From JALEFZ01 sp038527485 (lineage in GTDB: Bacteria > Bacteroidota > Bacteroidia > J057), in NCBI GenBank assembly GCA_038527485.1, contig JBCBFT010000003.1:1-64000 (forward strand): a stretch of DNA of 64,000 nt. Reading direction: 5' to 3'. This document shows, piece after piece, positions 8,627-18,069 of the stretch. The notes under the pieces are model-generated. The model saw only the letters and a program-made list of their open reading frames with translations. It did no database searches and had not been told where the DNA came from. Within the stretch, counting starts at the first letter, position 1, and each line of letters begins with the position of its first letter. The position numbers and the translations under genes are program-made.

Positions 8627-9199
8627 ATGAGACCTTCAGACTATCAGGAAGATCAAATTGTAGAAGGCTGCATCAATGGCGGTCGGAAATACCAAAAGCT
8701 GCTGTACGAAAAATACTACGGCAGTATGATGGTGGTATGCATGCGTTATACACAAGATAGGGAAGAAGCACGTGATGTGCTCCACGAGGGGTTTATGAAG
8801 GTGTATCGCAACCTGCATCGGTTTGTCAAGGGAACCAATTTAGGGGCTTGGATTCGCCGTATCATGGTCAATACGGCCATCGACCATTATCGCAAAAACG
8901 CGAAGGGGCCCAATTTAGTAGAGATCAATCAAGCTGTACACGAAACCGATGTACAGGATGTCGTCTCTGATATGAGTGCAGAAGAAATACTTGATATGGT
9001 ACAACGCCTTTCGCCTGCTTATCGTATGGTATTTAATTTGTACGTCATAGAAGGATACTCGCATAAAGAAGTAGGGAAATTGCTTGGCATCAGTGAAGGG
9101 ACCTCTAAGTCCAATCTTGCCAAAGCGAGAGCTAAACTTCAGCGGATGATTTTACAGTCGCAAAAAATCGCCAAAGCCGAAAGGGACTTATATGCCTGA
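8627..9199 (+). CDS. ECF-type RNA polymerase sigma factor
   Basis: The 190-residue protein has sigma region 2 (YGSMMVVCMRYTQDREEARDV, FVKGTNLGAWIRRIMVNTA) and region 4 (LSPAYRMVFNLYVIEGYSHK, followed by a helix-turn-helix LLGISEGTSKSNLAKARAKL). Regions 1 and 3 are absent, which defines the extracytoplasmic-function group. Such factors redirect RNA polymerase to a small regulon when released from an anti-sigma factor. Its last 8 bases overlap the start of the next gene, so the two are translationally coupled. That neighbour is the likely anti-sigma factor. Confidence 0.92.
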   Translation: MRPSDYQEDQIVEGCINGGRKYQKLLYEKYYGSMMVVCMRYTQDREEARDVLHEGFMKVYRNLHRFVKGTNLGAWIRRIMVNTAIDHYRKNAKGPNLVEINQAVHETDVQDVVSDMSAEEILDMVQRLSPAYRMVFNLYVIEGYSHKEVGKLLGISEGTSKSNLAKARAKLQRMILQSQKIAKAERDLYA

Positions 9200-11174
9200 C
9201 ACGAGTCTGGAACTGCTGATCAAACGTAAGTTGGAAGCCCTCCAACTCTCCTATCGTCCGAGTGATTGGGCAGACATGGAGATACGTCTAGATCAAGCGT
9301 TCGATGCACATGTCAAGGATCTTCTCGCGCATTATACCATTCCCGTCGCCCCAGAATCCTGGAAAGAATTTCTCTCTCATATACAGCATCGTTGGGATGC
9401 TGACATCGAAAAGCTCCTTGCTACTCATGAAATGGCTTACACTTCTGAAAGTTGGGCCAGTCTCAAAGCAAATTTAGATGGTCAGACTTGGGAAGTCCTA
9501 TTGATTCAAAAGCTTCAAGCAATGGATCTCCCATTGGACCCACAATCGTGGCAAGCCTTGGAGCAAGTCTTGGATCAGTACTCTGAAGATAGTCTACTGA
9601 GAAATAAACTCACGCGACACGAGCTATCGTTCGAGGCAGCCGATTGGGACAGCTTCGAGCAATTCCGAAACGAAACCTTTGATCATACCCTTAAGGAAAA
9701 GCTGACTTCCTTGGACATGATGGAAGGTCCTGCTTGGGATCAGTTGGCCGAGGCTTTAGATGGAAATGCTTTTGATCATAGTGTTCGTAAGTTACTGGTC
9801 GACTTTCAGGTTCCCTTTTATCCTGCACATTGGATGGAGATGCAGGACCGACTGGAGTCCCACTTTGATGCTTTACTGCGTCAGAAGCTGGTTCAGTATC
9901 GCTTGTCACCAATCAAAAAGGACTGGGTGACACTTTCTAGTATGCTGCGTGAAGAAGGTCTCCAGCGGACACCTGTCATTGCGATGCGTCCTTGGATGCG
10001 TGGAGCGGTCGCTGCTGCCATTTTACTCCTATTCTTGATGGTGGGAACGATTTGGCAAGGAACGCCCCAGAAACCTTGGCTTTCATTTAAGCAAGTCTTG
10101 AAAGAGGCTACACGTGTCGTAAGACCGAGCGATTCGACTTCACGTGAAGAGTTGCAGGTGGCATCGAATATTTCATCTTCCACTTCTAAGCCAGTTTCTC
10201 CAGAGTCTGCGTCAGACACAAAGTCACTCGATCTGCAGCCTTTAGCCGATCTCTCTCAAATAGATGTACTCTCGCAGTCTGCTCAGGATGCAATCACCTC
10301 TCCTCGTTCAAACGAGGTGACAGCAGCTTTGAATGCTGTTGCACAGCAAGCGCGCGCTTCTACTTCCCAAGAAGCTCTTGAGGAAGCACCGATGATTATA
10401 TCTGCCTATCGTGAGATTCAGGCTATCAAACGAGATTATGCCATCGCGCTAGCAGGAGAAATACAGGAAAATAAAGAAACTAGCTTATCAGGAAAGCTGG
10501 GTAGCCGCGTGCCTGATCTTGCATTTGGTGTCCATGGTGGCTTCACGATGACTAAAGTAGAACTCAATGGTCCTAGATCTGATCCAGGTTACAGTGCAGG
10601 CTTAAGGATGAAGCTCAAGCTCAATGACAAATGGTCGATTGTGAGTGGATTGCAGTATGGGGAGAAGCGATTTTACTACGAATACCTGAGTAGCGAAAAT
10701 CCTGAAAGTCCATCTACTGGTCTCGGAAATCGAAGTGCCTTGAATTCGACCAATGTGAAGGCCATCCAAGGAGACTTTGTGGTAGTAGATCTGCCGTTGC
10801 TTCTTCGTTATACCATCCCTTCTGAAAATCCGCTTAGGCTGTATGTACAGGGCGGGATGATGAATACGATCAGTCTGAGAGAAGACTATGTGGACTTTGA
10901 TCCACAATCTGCTATTAATAGTGCCCTACCAGAGATCAGCAATGTAGCAGGTCTGGAAGGTGCGGGTTTTGCTAGAAATCTTAAGACCTACCCTGGCAAT
11001 ATTTATGTATCTCTTGGGATAGAATTTCCCGTCGCCAAGAACTCTTATTTGGAGATTGAGCCATATTTTATCCAGAATTTACAGCGGACAAAAGAGGCAG
11101 AGGGACTGGACATAAGGAAGAGATTGTACACGACAGGTGTCAGTCTATCCTTCATGTTTGACTATCAAGAGTAA
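9192..11174 (+). CDS. probable dual-membrane-spanning anti-sigma protein with eight Trp repeats and outer-membrane barrel
   Basis: This 660-residue protein has three visible parts. Residues 8-256 are eight tandem units of 30-32 residues with the pattern L-x3-LL-x-x(H/Y)-x5-P-x-SW-x-x-L. The key Trp are at 26, 57, 88, 120, 152, 182, 214 and 245. Residues about 271-288 form one membrane helix. A Ser/Thr-rich linker follows, then from about 430 a beta-barrel like the Bacteroidota OMP/PorT family (FGVHGGFTMTKVELNG to YTTGVSLSFMFDY). No N-terminal signal peptide is present, so the repeats should be cytoplasmic. The layout matches the dual membrane-spanning anti-sigma (Dma) proteins described in Bacteroides. 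The 8-base overlap with the sigma gene supports a regulatory pair. Sigma binding by the repeats is inferred. Confidence 0.75.
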   Translation: MPDTSLELLIKRKLEALQLSYRPSDWADMEIRLDQAFDAHVKDLLAHYTIPVAPESWKEFLSHIQHRWDADIEKLLATHEMAYTSESWASLKANLDGQTWEVLLIQKLQAMDLPLDPQSWQALEQVLDQYSEDSLLRNKLTRHELSFEAADWDSFEQFRNETFDHTLKEKLTSLDMMEGPAWDQLAEALDGNAFDHSVRKLLVDFQVPFYPAHWMEMQDRLESHFDALLRQKLVQYRLSPIKKDWVTLSSMLREEGLQRTPVIAMRPWMRGAVAAAILLLFLMVGTIWQGTPQKPWLSFKQVLKEATRVVRPSDSTSREELQVASNISSSTSKPVSPESASDTKSLDLQPLADLSQIDVLSQSAQDAITSPRSNEVTAALNAVAQQARASTSQEALEEAPMIISAYREIQAIKRDYAIALAGEIQENKETSLSGKLGSRVPDLAFGVHGGFTMTKVELNGPRSDPGYSAGLRMKLKLNDKWSIVSGLQYGEKRFYYEYLSSENPESPSTGLGNRSALNSTNVKAIQGDFVVVDLPLLLRYTIPSENPLRLYVQGGMMNTISLREDYVDFDPQSAINSALPEISNVAGLEGAGFARNLKTYPGNIYVSLGIEFPVAKNSYLEIEPYFIQNLQRTKEAEGLDIRKRLYTTGVSLSFMFDYQE

Positions 11175-11278
11175 GAAAGTGGCAATACCTACAATTGTAG
11201 CCAACTATTTGATTCTCTTTGTCGTAAAATATAGTAGCGTTTCAATAAGTAAACTTCTCATTTTAGCCGTTTGAGAAT

Positions 11279-11310
11279 AAAAGCATGGATTTAGCGGTCC
11301 ATGCTTTTTT
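11279..11310 (+). terminator. Rho-independent terminator of the sigma/anti-sigma operon
   Basis: AAGCATGGA at 11281-11289 pairs perfectly with TCCATGCTT at 11298-11306, followed by T residues. It lies about 105 bases after the anti-sigma gene. Confidence 0.85.
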
Positions 11311-11379
11311 GTTTTCAGAGGGAGCTATTGATCGTACAGGAAAACGTGTGTACGGCTTTTCTCTACATCAGACGGGTAC

Positions 11380-11425
11380 AAAAAAAAATTAGGGGACTCA
11401 ATCCATGTTGGAGAGTCAACCCTAA
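11380..11425 (-). terminator. minus-strand terminator without an annotated gene
   Basis: On the minus strand TTAGGG-TT-GACTC (complement of 11413-11425) pairs with GAGTC-CCCTAA (complement of 11389-11399), leaving a two-base bulge. Nine T residues follow (complement of 11380-11388). The nearest minus-strand gene ends at 12138 and has its own terminator, so this one may end an unrecognised transcript from 11426-11890. Confidence 0.6.
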
Positions 11426-11864
11426 CCCCTAGCTTCTGTATCTGGCGTAATGCCTTAACACTTGCAATATGGGGTGGATAGTTCGGTAATTAAAATACTT
11501 TAAAGCCTATTTATAACACGTATATAATCAATTGTATGTTATAGGAGATGGATTGTGGGATTGAATATATGATATTGGTTATCAGTATTTTATTTGAAGT
11601 GGGGTGAGCGAAAAAAAAAGATTTCACATTAGAAACGAATCTTTAGAGTAGGAAAAGCGACACAAGGAGATTATTTTTATACATAATTATGTAATAAATG
11701 CACATTGTAATGGACGATTTTATTAAATATTTTTTGATAAAAAGAGTACAGAATTAAAATTATTGCCTTTTTGAGTACACACAAGGTATCATAGGATCAT
11801 TATTTTTCTAGTTTCCTTATCTACAAAAAAACCGAAAGCCTCCTCTCTTGTTATGCTTATTGAT
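11426..11864. other. gene-free AT-rich stretch, possible small-RNA region
   Basis: No protein frame with recognisable content was found. It lies between a minus-strand terminator and the promoter box of a small membrane protein. No TAnnTTTG box was found on the minus strand to mark the start of the suspected transcript. Confidence 0.35.
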
Positions 11865-11872
11865 TACCTTTG
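11865..11872 (+). promoter_or_regulatory. TAnnTTTG box upstream of the 37-residue membrane protein
   Basis: TACCTTTG is a perfect match to the Bacteroidota -7 box and lies 29 bases before the ATG at 11902. No well-spaced TTG was found upstream. Confidence 0.5.
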
Positions 11873-11901
11873 AATATTAACACACATTACCCATTGATCA
11901 T

Positions 11902-12015
11902 ATGGATTTAGTTTCAGATATTTTATCTATTGCAGGCCTTACAGCTGGTATCATTGTTTTGCTCATTCTCACAGTATTTTACTTTGTCCGCTACTTCAAG
12001 CAGGAGGAAAAGTAA
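11902..12015 (+). CDS. 37-residue single-pass membrane protein
   Basis: An ATG frame encodes 37 residues: a short acidic start (MDLVSDILS), about 20 hydrophobic residues (AGLTAGIIVLLILTVFYFV) and a charged tail (RYFKQEEK). This is the profile of a small inner-membrane protein with the tail in the cytoplasm (positive-inside rule). It is supported by a promoter box 29 bases upstream and a terminator 37 bases downstream. Small proteins of this size often act as accessory subunits or regulators of larger membrane complexes. I do not recognise the family, and no partner gene is adjacent. Confidence 0.6.
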   Translation: MDLVSDILSIAGLTAGIIVLLILTVFYFVRYFKQEEK

Positions 12016-12051
12016 AAGTGAGATGGAAATGAGGTTAGGAAAGATTCCTCA

Positions 12052-12081
12052 AAAAAAGCCACTTCATCAGAAGCGGCTTTA
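12052..12081. terminator. bidirectional terminator
   Basis: AAGCCACTTC (12056-12065) pairs with GAAGCGGCTT (12070-12079) with one mismatch. An A-run precedes and a T-run follows the stem. It serves the small membrane protein on the plus strand and the DUF4332 gene on the minus strand. Confidence 0.75.
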
Positions 12082-12137
12082 TCCATAGTATGAGAGAAAT
12101 CTTCCCTCTACATCTTTTGGGAGGTAGTAGCTTGGAT

Positions 12138-12542
12138 TTAGTGTGTAATCATAGGTTCCAAGGCCTTCGCTTGCTCTACAAAAGCAGCTACCTGATTTCC
12201 ACTTGGGATTTGACGAACCAAACTCTTCTCATCATTTACTTCCTTCATCTTTGCATGAAGATTTTCAGGTTTGCGGTTGCGCAATTCTTTGATGCTGTCG
12301 ATCCCTGCTGCGTTTAGAAGCTCGGCAAACTGGCTGCTCACACCCTTGATGCGAAATAGGTCTGCCATGTTCACCCAACTGAGGATCTGAGCCTCACGAA
12401 TACCTGTAGATTCTGCGAGTGTCTGTCTTCCTTTTTTGCTGGCCCCAGCTTTAAGGAGTCCTTCTACAGATCTCACGCCTGCAGCTGCAAGCTTCTCCGC
12501 AAACGCGGGACCGATACCTTCAATGTCCGAAATTTTTGCCAT
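12138..12542 (-). CDS. DUF4332 helix-hairpin-helix protein
   Basis: The 134-residue protein consists of helix-hairpin-helix units: ISDIEGIGPAFAEKLAAAGV at 4-23, LAESTGIREAQIL in the middle and LFRIKGVSSQFAELLNAAGI further on. This is the DUF4332 arrangement. The motifs resemble non-specific DNA-binding modules of ligases and polymerases, so DNA binding is plausible but not shown for this family. There is no signal peptide or catalytic domain. It stands alone, convergent with the small membrane protein. Confidence 0.82.
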   Translation of the reverse strand: MAKISDIEGIGPAFAEKLAAAGVRSVEGLLKAGASKKGRQTLAESTGIREAQILSWVNMADLFRIKGVSSQFAELLNAAGIDSIKELRNRKPENLHAKMKEVNDEKSLVRQIPSGNQVAAFVEQAKALEPMITH

Positions 12543-12891
12543 AGGTTTATATCAGTTTGATAGATTGGATATTCGACATCTATAATAGCTCATTTCGCAA
12601 AATGAAACAAGCCGAGTGCCTGAATCACAATAGGATACTTTGATTTTACTGCCATTCGGACGAGAAATTCGGAAAAAGTCACGAATGGTCCGACAGCATA
12701 CACTATTTTTATATACAAATAGTCTAATTTATAGGGTTAATGAGGGGAGATAAAGTAAGTATGGCTACCGAGATAAGGTATAGTTTACATCATATGAGAG
12801 GGATTTGAGTGCAGGGAAACGATTTTTACCCCATTCAAGAGGAAGCATTTTATTTTATTTGAACTCAGAAGTAAAAAGCCTTTATCCACAC

Positions 12892-15800
12892 ATGAAACGA
12901 TTCATCACATTTCTTGGGGTTCTCATAGTCTTTTCTTTTGGCTATGCGCAGAATTATGCAGATAACTCAGTGCTAAGTGAAGGAAAGTGGACCAAAATGG
13001 GAATTGTAAAGTCTGGCGTCTATCGCTTAGAATTCAACGATCTGACGACAGCTGGACTCGATCCCAATACACTGAACCCACGCAACATCCATATATATGG
13101 GAATGGAGGCGGAATGCTTCCCCAAGCCAACAGTACCAAGCGTCCTGATGACCTTCAAGAAGTACCCATCACCGTTATTGGTGAAGCGGACGGTCGTTTT
13201 GATCCGGGAGATGCGATTCTATTCTATGCTGAGGGATCAGATGGATATATTTGGAATGCTGAATCCCAACTGCTCAGCAACGAGCAAAATCTCTATGCAG
13301 ATACCAACTTCTATTTCATCACGGCCAATGCACTCCCTGGGAAAAGAGTAAATGTACTTCCTTCTGAGCCTACAGGAACGTTTGATGCAAAGGCATTTAG
13401 AGGTACTGATTTTCATGAGGTAGACTTGGAGAGTCCCATCGAGTCGGGTAGGTTTTGGTTGGGAGAAACTTTTTCTGGTGCCCTAAGCCAGCGCACCTTT
13501 AGTTTTTATGTGCCAGATGTACCTAGTACAGGGTCTGTTCGTGTGACGATGAGAGTGGCAGCCGCTTCTTCTATCCCCTCGCAATTTACGGTGACAGCTG
13601 GAGGATTGAGTCCCTTCCAGATCTCGATCAATAAGGTGATCATCGGAGCGGAGACATCGGATAATTATAAGTTGGTTACGAACACGTTTGCCGTCCCGCA
13701 ATCCGCCTTGGATGGTGATTCTCTACGCATCACCTTGGATTATGCATCCACTGATTTCCAGGCTATTGGGTGGCTCGATTTCATTGACCTAGATTTTGAT
13801 CAAAATCCTACATTGGGTCCCAATGAAGGCCGATTGTTGCTCTTGGCTGATGGCGTAGGAGAAGGTGAAGTAGCGCGTGTCAAACTACAAGTAGCGGATG
13901 CTTCTTATAACGTTTGGAACGTATCTGACCCTTCAAATGTCTATGCCTATGAATACAATCTCAATGGTTCCCAGCTTTCATTTAACATGGCAGCAGATTC
14001 CGTTGAGTTTTTATATGCATTCAAAGATGAGGCACTAAAACCCGTCAATTTCATTCCTGTTCCTAATCAGAATCTACATGGATTGAATCCCGTAGATTAC
14101 CTCATCATTTCACCTGATCTGTTTCGTGCAGAGGCCCAGCGCTTGGGAGAGTTTCACCAAAACGAATACCAGCGGAGCTTCACCATCGTGAGTCCTGAGC
14201 AAATTTATAACGAGTTTTCAGGAGGAAAGATGGACGTGACAGCCATTCGCGATTTTATTCGCATGATGTGGGTGAGAAGTGCCAATGTAGGACCAGGACA
14301 TATTTTGTTGTTTGGAGATGGTACTTATATCTATAAATACATCAGCGAGTTTGTCAATAATGAGCGAAACTTCATCCCCACGTATCAATCCCGCAACTCT
14401 TGGAGGCCCGACTTATCCTTTGTTGCAGATGACTATTTCGTTTTGCTTGACGAGGAGGATGGCTCATGGGGAGAGGGAACGAATATCCCAGGTGACAAGC
14501 CGCTGGAGCAGCACTTTATAGACATTCCGATTGGGCGCCTACCGATCGAGACGCCACAAGAGGCAAAAGAAATTGTAGACAAGATCATTCGATACAAGCA
14601 GAATCCTGCTCCCGAAGACTTTGGTGCCTGGCGCAGCCGCATCATGCTAGTGGCTGACCACAAAGAATCTGATGGAGACATCCACGTACGCCAGTCCAAC
14701 GGCTACTCCTCTCAAATCTTCAATGCCAATGCTTGCTACAATCTGGACAAGCTCTTCATGGACAATTACCAGATGGAGATCACAGCGAGTGGGGAGCGAT
14801 TCCCCGACGGACGCGAGGCGTTGCTAAACTCGATGGACCAAGGGGCTTTGATCATGAACTACACGGGGCATGGGAACTATGAAGCTTGGTCCAATGCCAA
14901 GATTTTCCAGAGCGCAGACCTTGGCAACTTGCAGAATGCAGGCAAAACACCAGCTGTGGTGACGGCGACCTGTGAGTTTGGACGCTATGACGACCCTGAA
15001 AAACGATCAGGAGCTGAGCTGATGCTGATGAAGGCAGACGGAGGCTCCATCGCGATGTTTACTACGGTGCGTCTAGTGTATGCGCGTCCTAATGCGATAC
15101 TCAACCAAAACTTCTACCATCATGTCTTTGAATATGATGAGGCGAAGGGCCGGATGCCTACGATAGGTGAGATCAATATGAAAACTAAGAATGAGACCTA
15201 TAAATCATTCAACTTAAATACCAGAGCCTTTACACTTCTGGGTGATCCTGCTTTGATCTTGAATTATCCTGAATTGAATGCAGTCATCACGGACATCAAC
15301 GAACGACCCGTGGATAGTACTGTATTTGATACGGTACGTTCGCTGGAACTGGTACAGATTAGAGGGGAGATTCAAGATGCACAGGGTGCAGCTATCTCGA
15401 ACTTTAATGGAGATTTGGATGTAACCGTTTTTGACAAGCCCAGTGCCTTCACCACGATACGTTCTAACTTCTCCTTCGTTTGGCAGCAAAATAGGATCTT
15501 CAATGGTTCGGCTTCTGTAGAGGAAGGAAAGTTTGCCATTGATTTTGTGGTCCCTGTAGACATTTCTTATGAGAATGGCTTTGGGAAAATCAGCCTTTAC
15601 GCTACTGATGAGCTACAAGATGCCATGGGTTGCCGTACGAATTTGGTGATTTCAGGTACAGATGTCTCGGCTGATCCCGACAACAAAGGCCCAGAGGTGG
15701 AACTGTTTATGAATGATGCATTTTGGAGAGAAGGGGGGGTAACAGGGCCTGAGCCGTTTCTTTATGCAGAGGTATTTGACGAAAATGGTATCAATACCGC

Positions 15801-16353
15801 AAATACAGGAATTGGGCATGAGATTAGTGCATTCTTGGACGATGATCAGTCAGATGTATTTATCCTGAATGAATATTATACTGCCAAGCCCAATAGCTAT
15901 CAAGAAGGTACTGTCAAGTATCAATTGAGGGATTTGGAAGAAGGTTATCACAAGTTGACGATCCGTGTATGGGATGTCGCGAACAATAGTTCTGAGGCAA
16001 GTACGACCTTCATTGTGGCTACGAGTCCTCAAGGTGTCTTGAATGAGTTGCTAAGTGCGCCCAATCCCTACAACCCTAACGAGGGAGAAACGCGCTTCTT
16101 GATCAATCACAACTGGGACGGAAAAGAGTTGGAGGCGAAAATTGAGATTCTGGATCTGTCAGGAAGAGAAGTAGCAGAGCTTTCGGCATCATTCACAGCC
16201 ACAGGTTCGGTCTTCAGAGACCTAACTTGGGATGGAAATACGGGTGATAACAATCAAGTGAGTGAAGGCATGTACGTCTATCGCGTACAGCTGACAGATG
16301 TAGAAACAGGCAACACGCTTAACAAAGCGAGTCGTTTGGTTGTTATCAAGTGA
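12892..16353 (+). CDS. porU: type IX secretion system sortase PorU (gingipain-type C25 peptidase)
   Basis: The 1153-residue protein starts at the ATG at 12892, which is followed by a clean signal peptide (FITFLGVLIVFSFGYAQ). The extra 29 codons upstream lack any signal character. A large N-terminal beta-rich region precedes a C25 peptidase domain with catalytic His660 (NYTGHGNYEAW) and Cys694 (VTATCEFGRYDD). The end carries a T9SS-type C-terminal domain (SAPNPYNPNEGETRF ... EGMYVYRVQL). PorU cleaves the sorting domain from T9SS cargo at the cell surface and joins the cargo to a lipid anchor, working with PorV, PorQ and PorZ. porV follows 425 bases downstream with its own promoter. Confidence 0.95.
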   Translation: MKRFITFLGVLIVFSFGYAQNYADNSVLSEGKWTKMGIVKSGVYRLEFNDLTTAGLDPNTLNPRNIHIYGNGGGMLPQANSTKRPDDLQEVPITVIGEADGRFDPGDAILFYAEGSDGYIWNAESQLLSNEQNLYADTNFYFITANALPGKRVNVLPSEPTGTFDAKAFRGTDFHEVDLESPIESGRFWLGETFSGALSQRTFSFYVPDVPSTGSVRVTMRVAAASSIPSQFTVTAGGLSPFQISINKVIIGAETSDNYKLVTNTFAVPQSALDGDSLRITLDYASTDFQAIGWLDFIDLDFDQNPTLGPNEGRLLLLADGVGEGEVARVKLQVADASYNVWNVSDPSNVYAYEYNLNGSQLSFNMAADSVEFLYAFKDEALKPVNFIPVPNQNLHGLNPVDYLIISPDLFRAEAQRLGEFHQNEYQRSFTIVSPEQIYNEFSGGKMDVTAIRDFIRMMWVRSANVGPGHILLFGDGTYIYKYISEFVNNERNFIPTYQSRNSWRPDLSFVADDYFVLLDEEDGSWGEGTNIPGDKPLEQHFIDIPIGRLPIETPQEAKEIVDKIIRYKQNPAPEDFGAWRSRIMLVADHKESDGDIHVRQSNGYSSQIFNANACYNLDKLFMDNYQMEITASGERFPDGREALLNSMDQGALIMNYTGHGNYEAWSNAKIFQSADLGNLQNAGKTPAVVTATCEFGRYDDPEKRSGAELMLMKADGGSIAMFTTVRLVYARPNAILNQNFYHHVFEYDEAKGRMPTIGEINMKTKNETYKSFNLNTRAFTLLGDPALILNYPELNAVITDINERPVDSTVFDTVRSLELVQIRGEIQDAQGAAISNFNGDLDVTVFDKPSAFTTIRSNFSFVWQQNRIFNGSASVEEGKFAIDFVVPVDISYENGFGKISLYATDELQDAMGCRTNLVISGTDVSADPDNKGPEVELFMNDAFWREGGVTGPEPFLYAEVFDENGINTANTGIGHEISAFLDDDQSDVFILNEYYTAKPNSYQEGTVKYQLRDLEEGYHKLTIRVWDVANNSSEASTTFIVATSPQGVLNELLSAPNPYNPNEGETRFLINHNWDGKELEAKIEILDLSGREVAELSASFTATGSVFRDLTWDGNTGDNNQVSEGMYVYRVQLTDVETGNTLNKASRLVVIK

Positions 16354-16661
16354 TAAAATAAAAAAGGAGAGAGGAGTAGACCTGTATTTATCCCTATTTC
16401 TGGGGAAATACATATAGAATCTCTGTAAGGAAGCAGCTTTTTGCGTTTCTTTTCGTTACTAGGATATCCTAAATAAAGGGAGGGCAAATGTTTTCCCTCT
16501 AGTTTTCATAACACACAGGGTCTTTGAGGAAGGAATAAAGTCAAAAGAGAAGGAATCTCTGATAATTAGGAAGATATAAAATGTGTAATGTTCATCACAC
16601 ATGCTCCGTCTTCCAAATCGGATCTTTCGAAAGTGCGTTAGTTTTAATTCACAAATCCCTT
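16354..16661. other. gap between porU and the porV promoter
   Basis: AT-rich bases without a credible gene. Minus-strand frames here show no recognisable content. No strong terminator follows porU; only a weak GGGAGG/CCCTCT pairing is visible near 16480-16500. Confidence 0.4.
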
Positions 16662-16690
16662 TTGATATAGCTACTTCCTCTCTACTTTTG
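16662..16690 (+). promoter_or_regulatory. promoter of porV
   Basis: TTG at 16662-16664 is followed after 18 bases by TACTTTTG at 16683-16690, a full TAnnTTTG match. A separate promoter means porV can be made in excess of porU. Confidence 0.65.
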
Positions 16691-16778
16691 TCATTGCCAA
16701 ATAAATCATCAATCTTGCCTATGGTATAGACTGCTACATTCACACTTTGTACATCAAAACATTTAAGGTAGCATTATA

Positions 16779-17948
16779 ATGAGGAAAGCCATTATCTCCG
16801 TCATATGCACGTTGACCCTGCTTGCATATGCAATACCCTATTCTTATGGCCAAGGGACAAATATCCAGACAGGCCGTGAAGAAACACCGAAAGTAATTAC
16901 CACTGCAGTTCCATTTTTGATTGTCGCACCTGATTCTCGACATGGGGGAATGGGTGAAGCAGGTGTAGCACTTGCAAATGATGCAACGGCTACACACTGG
17001 AATCCATCCGCCCTTTCTTTTATCGATCGTCAAATGGGATTCAGCATGTCATATTCTCCTTGGCTGAGAGCATTGGGGATTCCTGATATCAACTTGATGT
17101 ATCTCTCAGGATACCTCAAAACAGGTGAAACAGGAACTGTAGGTGCTTCTCTGCGATATTTTTCTTTGGGGGAAATTGATTTTACCAACATCCAAGGTGA
17201 TTATACAGGGACAGACAAACCAAACGAATTGGCACTTGATGTGGCTTATTCTTTGAAAGTATCTGATCAGCTTTCAGCTGCGATCTCTCTTCGCTACCTG
17301 AATAGCCGTCTGACTTCTGGAAGCGGTCCTGATGAAACAAATCGTACCGTAAACTCAGCTGCAGGTGATATCTCTCTTTTCTATACAAAAGACTTTACCA
17401 TCAGCGGAGCATCTGATCTACCCGTACAGTTCTCATCTGGTTTGCACATTTCCAACATCGGTCCCAAGATCTCTTATTCTCCCACGAAGGACCTAAGAGA
17501 CTTTATTCCTACGAACTTACGTATTGGGTATGCATTTAAGTTCTTCTTGGATGATTACAACTCATTGACATTTACCAATGACTTCAATAAGCTCTTGGTG
17601 CCTTCTCCTCGCGACTCTGGGGTAAACGTACGTGAGATTCCTCTGCTAGAAGGGGTGTTCTCCAGCTTTGGAGATGCTGACGGTGGATTTGGTGAAGAGT
17701 TGCAAGAGATCAACATCTCTGTCGGTGCGGAGTACTGGTACCGTAACTTATTTGCTGCGCGTGCAGGATTCTTTTACGAGTCTCCCAACAAAGGAAACCG
17801 TAGATTCATCACACTGGGAGCAGGTGTAAAATACAACGTATTCGGACTAGACTTCTCTTACTTAGCTCCTATTCAGCAAAATCACCCTTTGCAAAATACA
17901 CTTCGCTTTACGCTCACGTATGATTTTGAGTCCGCAGGGAATAATTAA
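16779..17948 (+). CDS. porV: type IX secretion outer-membrane shuttle protein PorV (LptO)
   Basis: The 389-residue protein has a signal peptide ending near GQ at 25 and a FadL-like beta-barrel. The PorV signature is seen early (PFLIVAPDSRHGGMGEAGVA, ATHWNPSALSF). PorV binds the sorting domains of cargo leaving the SprA translocon and carries them to the PorU attachment complex in the outer membrane. Alternating strands run through the length and end in a typical aromatic-rich final strand (LRFTLTYDF). It follows porU and ends at a strong terminator. Confidence 0.95.
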   Translation: MRKAIISVICTLTLLAYAIPYSYGQGTNIQTGREETPKVITTAVPFLIVAPDSRHGGMGEAGVALANDATATHWNPSALSFIDRQMGFSMSYSPWLRALGIPDINLMYLSGYLKTGETGTVGASLRYFSLGEIDFTNIQGDYTGTDKPNELALDVAYSLKVSDQLSAAISLRYLNSRLTSGSGPDETNRTVNSAAGDISLFYTKDFTISGASDLPVQFSSGLHISNIGPKISYSPTKDLRDFIPTNLRIGYAFKFFLDDYNSLTFTNDFNKLLVPSPRDSGVNVREIPLLEGVFSSFGDADGGFGEELQEINISVGAEYWYRNLFAARAGFFYESPNKGNRRFITLGAGVKYNVFGLDFSYLAPIQQNHPLQNTLRFTLTYDFESAGNN

Positions 17949-18018
17949 TCAGACCAATGAGCTTTGAGGTCACCTATTGACCTTTGCTTTGTGAAGGCAG
18001 ACATACCAAACATAAAAT

Positions 18019-18050
18019 GAGGAGAGCGAGCATTCGTTCTCCTTTTTTCT
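18019..18050 (+). terminator. terminator after porV
   Basis: GGAGAGCGA (18021-18029) pairs with TCGTTCTCC (18034-18042), with one G-T pair and a four-base loop, followed by six T. Confidence 0.85.
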
Positions 18051-18069
18051 TTATTTGAAAATAAATTTA

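Noticed and set aside
16459..17033. Minus-strand frames around the porV start
   Set aside because: They overlap the porV promoter and coding start and show no recognisable content.
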